From Cellvibrionales bacterium (GTDB lineage: Bacteria; Pseudomonadota; Gammaproteobacteria; Pseudomonadales; UBA7434): 7,994 nt of DNA. The translations under genes and the position numbers were made by a program. This document shows positions 6,566 through 7,994 of the stretch, in pieces (within the stretch, counting starts at the first letter, position 1; each line of letters starts with the position of its first letter). The stretch lies in contig JABIQF010000080.1 of NCBI GenBank assembly GCA_018668095.1, positions 1 through 7,994 on the forward strand. The letters are read 5' to 3'. The notes under the pieces were generated by a model. It worked only from the letters and a program-made list of their open reading frames with translations. It was not told the DNA's origin and made no database searches.

Positions 6566-7786
6566 ATGCGTTTATCATCATCACAAATTTATACGACAGC
6601 GTTGCGAGGCATTACCAATGCCTCAGCAGAAGTTGCACGTACTCAAGAGCAAATTGCTTCGGGTAAGCGAGTGTTAACACCGTCGGATGATCCAGTAGCG
6701 TCAACGCGTATTATGGCTCTCGAGTCTGAGTTAACCATGAGTAAGCAGTACCAGCGCAACATGGATAATGTTGAAGGTCGACTGCAGCGAGCAGAAACGC
6801 AAATAGATAATGTAGAAGGTGTGATTGATCGCGTACGTGAACTGGTTATTCGAGCGGGCAGTGGTGCTTTAACGAATCAAGACCGTCAGCAAATTACGGT
6901 TGAAATTAATCAGCGGCTTGAAGAGTTAGTTGATTTAACCAATGCACAAGATGAAACCGGCAGTTATATTTTTTCTGGCTTTAAAACCAATACACCGGCG
7001 TTTTCAGCAATAGGCGATAACTTTTCTTTTCAAGGTGATGAAGGTGTTCGTTATGAGTCAATTGCTAATGGGCTAAACATGGCAAGCAGTGAAAGTGGCA
7101 AAGCCTTGTTTGCCGATATTGCTACGGTGAATAACAATGTGTCGGTTGCGGCTAGCGTCACCAACAGTTCAGATGTTCAAGTTGGTCGAGGTTTGGTGGT
7201 TGATCAAGCGGCTTTTGATGCGGTATTCCCTGAAGATTATGCGATTATTTTTAATGATACGACGAGTGTTGTACCGGTAGGGCCTAATTATTCGATAAAG
7301 CGTTTATCTGATGGTCAGTTAATAGGCGCTAATCTTCCTTATGATTTAGCGACGCCCATTGTGATTAATGGTGTTGAAGTGACACTGAGTGATATTCCTA
7401 ATCCAACTGATTCTTTTGTGATTGAATCAACCAATAAAGAGAATATGCTGAATACGGTGCAGCGTATCAGTGCGAGCATGGCTAGTTTTTCTGATCCTGT
7501 TGAGCGAAGTGCTTTTATTGGTGATGCCTTGGATAATCTGAGTAACATTCAAGAGAGTTTGTTATCGGGCCGTGGTCGTATAGGTGCGCGGTTAAATACG
7601 TTGGAGTCGGCGCGTACGAGTCAGCAGAGTTTGGATTTGATTAGTACTGGCGTGCTGGATGAGTTGCAGGGGCTGGATGATGCTGAGGCGATTAGTCGAT
7701 TGTCGTTTCAGAGTTTTATTCTGGAGGCTGCGCAGCAGAGTTTTGTTAAAGTGGCGAATTTATCGTTGTTTAATTTTCTTCGATAA
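6566..7786 (+). CDS. flgL: Hook-associated protein 3 FlgL
   Basis: FlgL (HAP3) joins FlgK to the filament and is related to flagellin. From ATG 6566 it has 406 residues, against about 317 in Salmonella; larger FlgLs are common in other gammaproteobacteria. MRLSSSQIYTTALRGI is the family N-terminus, which supports this start over GTG 6557. The flagellin-like N-terminal helical core covers residues 1-140, with ARTQEQIASGKRVLTPSDDP and the block ETGSYIFSGFKTNTPAF. A variable beta domain (about 140-290) includes NYSIKRLSDGQLIG and TDSFVIES. The C-terminal helical core (about 291-406) holds GRGRIGARLNTLESAR, LQGLDDAEAISRLSFQ and the family end AAQQSFVKVANLSLFNFLR. No cysteines are present. Codon use changes over the last 230 bp toward G-ending codons. 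flgL follows flgK by 48 bp and appears to be the last gene of the operon in this window. Confidence 0.96.
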   Translation: MRLSSSQIYTTALRGITNASAEVARTQEQIASGKRVLTPSDDPVASTRIMALESELTMSKQYQRNMDNVEGRLQRAETQIDNVEGVIDRVRELVIRAGSGALTNQDRQQITVEINQRLEELVDLTNAQDETGSYIFSGFKTNTPAFSAIGDNFSFQGDEGVRYESIANGLNMASSESGKALFADIATVNNNVSVAASVTNSSDVQVGRGLVVDQAAFDAVFPEDYAIIFNDTTSVVPVGPNYSIKRLSDGQLIGANLPYDLATPIVINGVEVTLSDIPNPTDSFVIESTNKENMLNTVQRISASMASFSDPVERSAFIGDALDNLSNIQESLLSGRGRIGARLNTLESARTSQQSLDLISTGVLDELQGLDDAEAISRLSFQSFILEAAQQSFVKVANLSLFNFLR

Positions 7787-7890
7787 GATGGTTGATGTTG
7801 TAGAGTTCTGATTTTTAAGTCCTCTTTACGTTTAATATCGGATAGTATTTTTATATTCTGATTTGTTACTTCTATTTTTTAAATTTTCAG
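7787..7890. other. AT-rich region after flgL, no gene seen
   Basis: This stretch of about 100 bp downstream of flgL is T-rich and has stops in the frames I read. I see no convincing sigma-70, sigma-28 or sigma-54 promoter, and no classical hairpin with an immediately following T-run that would end the flg transcript. Confidence 0.6.
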
Positions 7891-7994
7891 TTCAAGACCG
7901 TCGGGAGTGGCCCGACATGCCAGTCACTTTTTGCTGCAGCAAAAAAAGTAACCAAAAATGCCGCAAACTGGCGAAGTTTGATCTCGAGATAACC
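7891..7994. repeat. Nested inverted repeats, probable edge of a dispersed intergenic repeat
   Basis: Several inverted repeats are packed here. They are the GTCGGG/CCCGAC stem, the 18-bp perfect palindrome TTTTTGCTGCAGCAAAAA (7928-7945) with flanking GTCAC/GTAAC arms, an enclosing pair GCCAGT (7919-7924) / ACTGGC (7967-7972), and AAACT/AGTTT (7965-7979). The AAAAAGTAACCAAAAATGC string resembles a motif I recall in repeated intergenic elements of gammaproteobacteria, which are sometimes annotated as small proteins. An ATG at 7917 opens a frame (MPVTFCCSKKSNQK...) running off the window end. Another frame reads KVTKNAANWRSLISR to TAA 7989. I treat both as repeat-derived and not as genes. The identity with a dispersed family comes from memory and is not shown by this single copy. 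Confidence 0.5.
7900..7916. terminator. GC-rich hairpin downstream of flgL, doubtful terminator
   Basis: GTCGGG and CCCGAC form a perfect 6-bp stem around the 5-nt loop AGTGG. It is the first strong hairpin after the flgL stop. The next T-run (7928-7932) starts 11 nt after the stem, too far for a canonical intrinsic terminator. It may instead be part of the inverted-repeat element that follows. Confidence 0.3.

Noticed and set aside
7816..7845. Sigma-28 promoter downstream of flgL for a flagellin gene
   Set aside because: TAAG and TCGGATAG are partial matches with about 18 nt between them, longer than the usual 15-16.
7909..7920. Sigma-54 promoter (GG...GC) near the window end
   Set aside because: Only 8 nt separate the GG and GC, where 10 are required, and the bases belong to a hairpin.

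Overview
The window is the distal half of a flagellar basal-body/hook operon, read entirely on the + strand in the order flgG (5'-truncated by the window edge), flgH, flgI, flgJ, flgK, flgL. This is the classical gammaproteobacterial flg order. The Gram-negative L- and P-ring genes, a FlgJ with a fused C-terminal glucosaminidase domain, and moderately AT-leaning codon use (TTA leucine, CAA, GAA) point to a gammaproteobacterium. A marine or free-living lineage outside the enterics is my guess, because FlgK and FlgL are much larger than the Salmonella proteins.

Layout: flgG (1-756) encodes the distal rod. flgH (775-1482) encodes the L-ring lipoprotein. flgI (1493-2620) encodes the secreted P-ring protein. 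flgJ (2720-3754) encodes the rod cap and peptidoglycan hydrolase. flgK (3827-6517) and flgL (6566-7786) encode the two hook-filament junction proteins. Together they build the distal rod, open the cell wall for it, place the bushings in the peptidoglycan and outer membrane, and add the adaptor on which the filament assembles. The last 208 bp (7787-7994) hold no recognisable complete gene. They are an AT-rich stretch followed by GC-richer inverted repeats that look like the edge of a dispersed chromosomal repeat.

The genes themselves are ordinary. The unusual material is in the spacers. After flgI there is a run of about nine 10-bp units based on GGTTATATAA that starts inside the flgI stop region. 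After flgJ there are three exact 12-bp units of AATTGTCGTATG plus a degenerate fourth. These create a 21-codon micro-ORF whose stop overlaps the flgK start (TAATG). A weaker duplication follows the flgK stop. Other points are an expanded, flagellin-like central region in FlgK, a cysteine-free FlgI, a 12-bp perfect palindrome over the flgJ ribosome-binding site, and a codon-use shift in the last 230 bp of flgL. I see no evidence of a new defence, mobile or biosynthetic system here.
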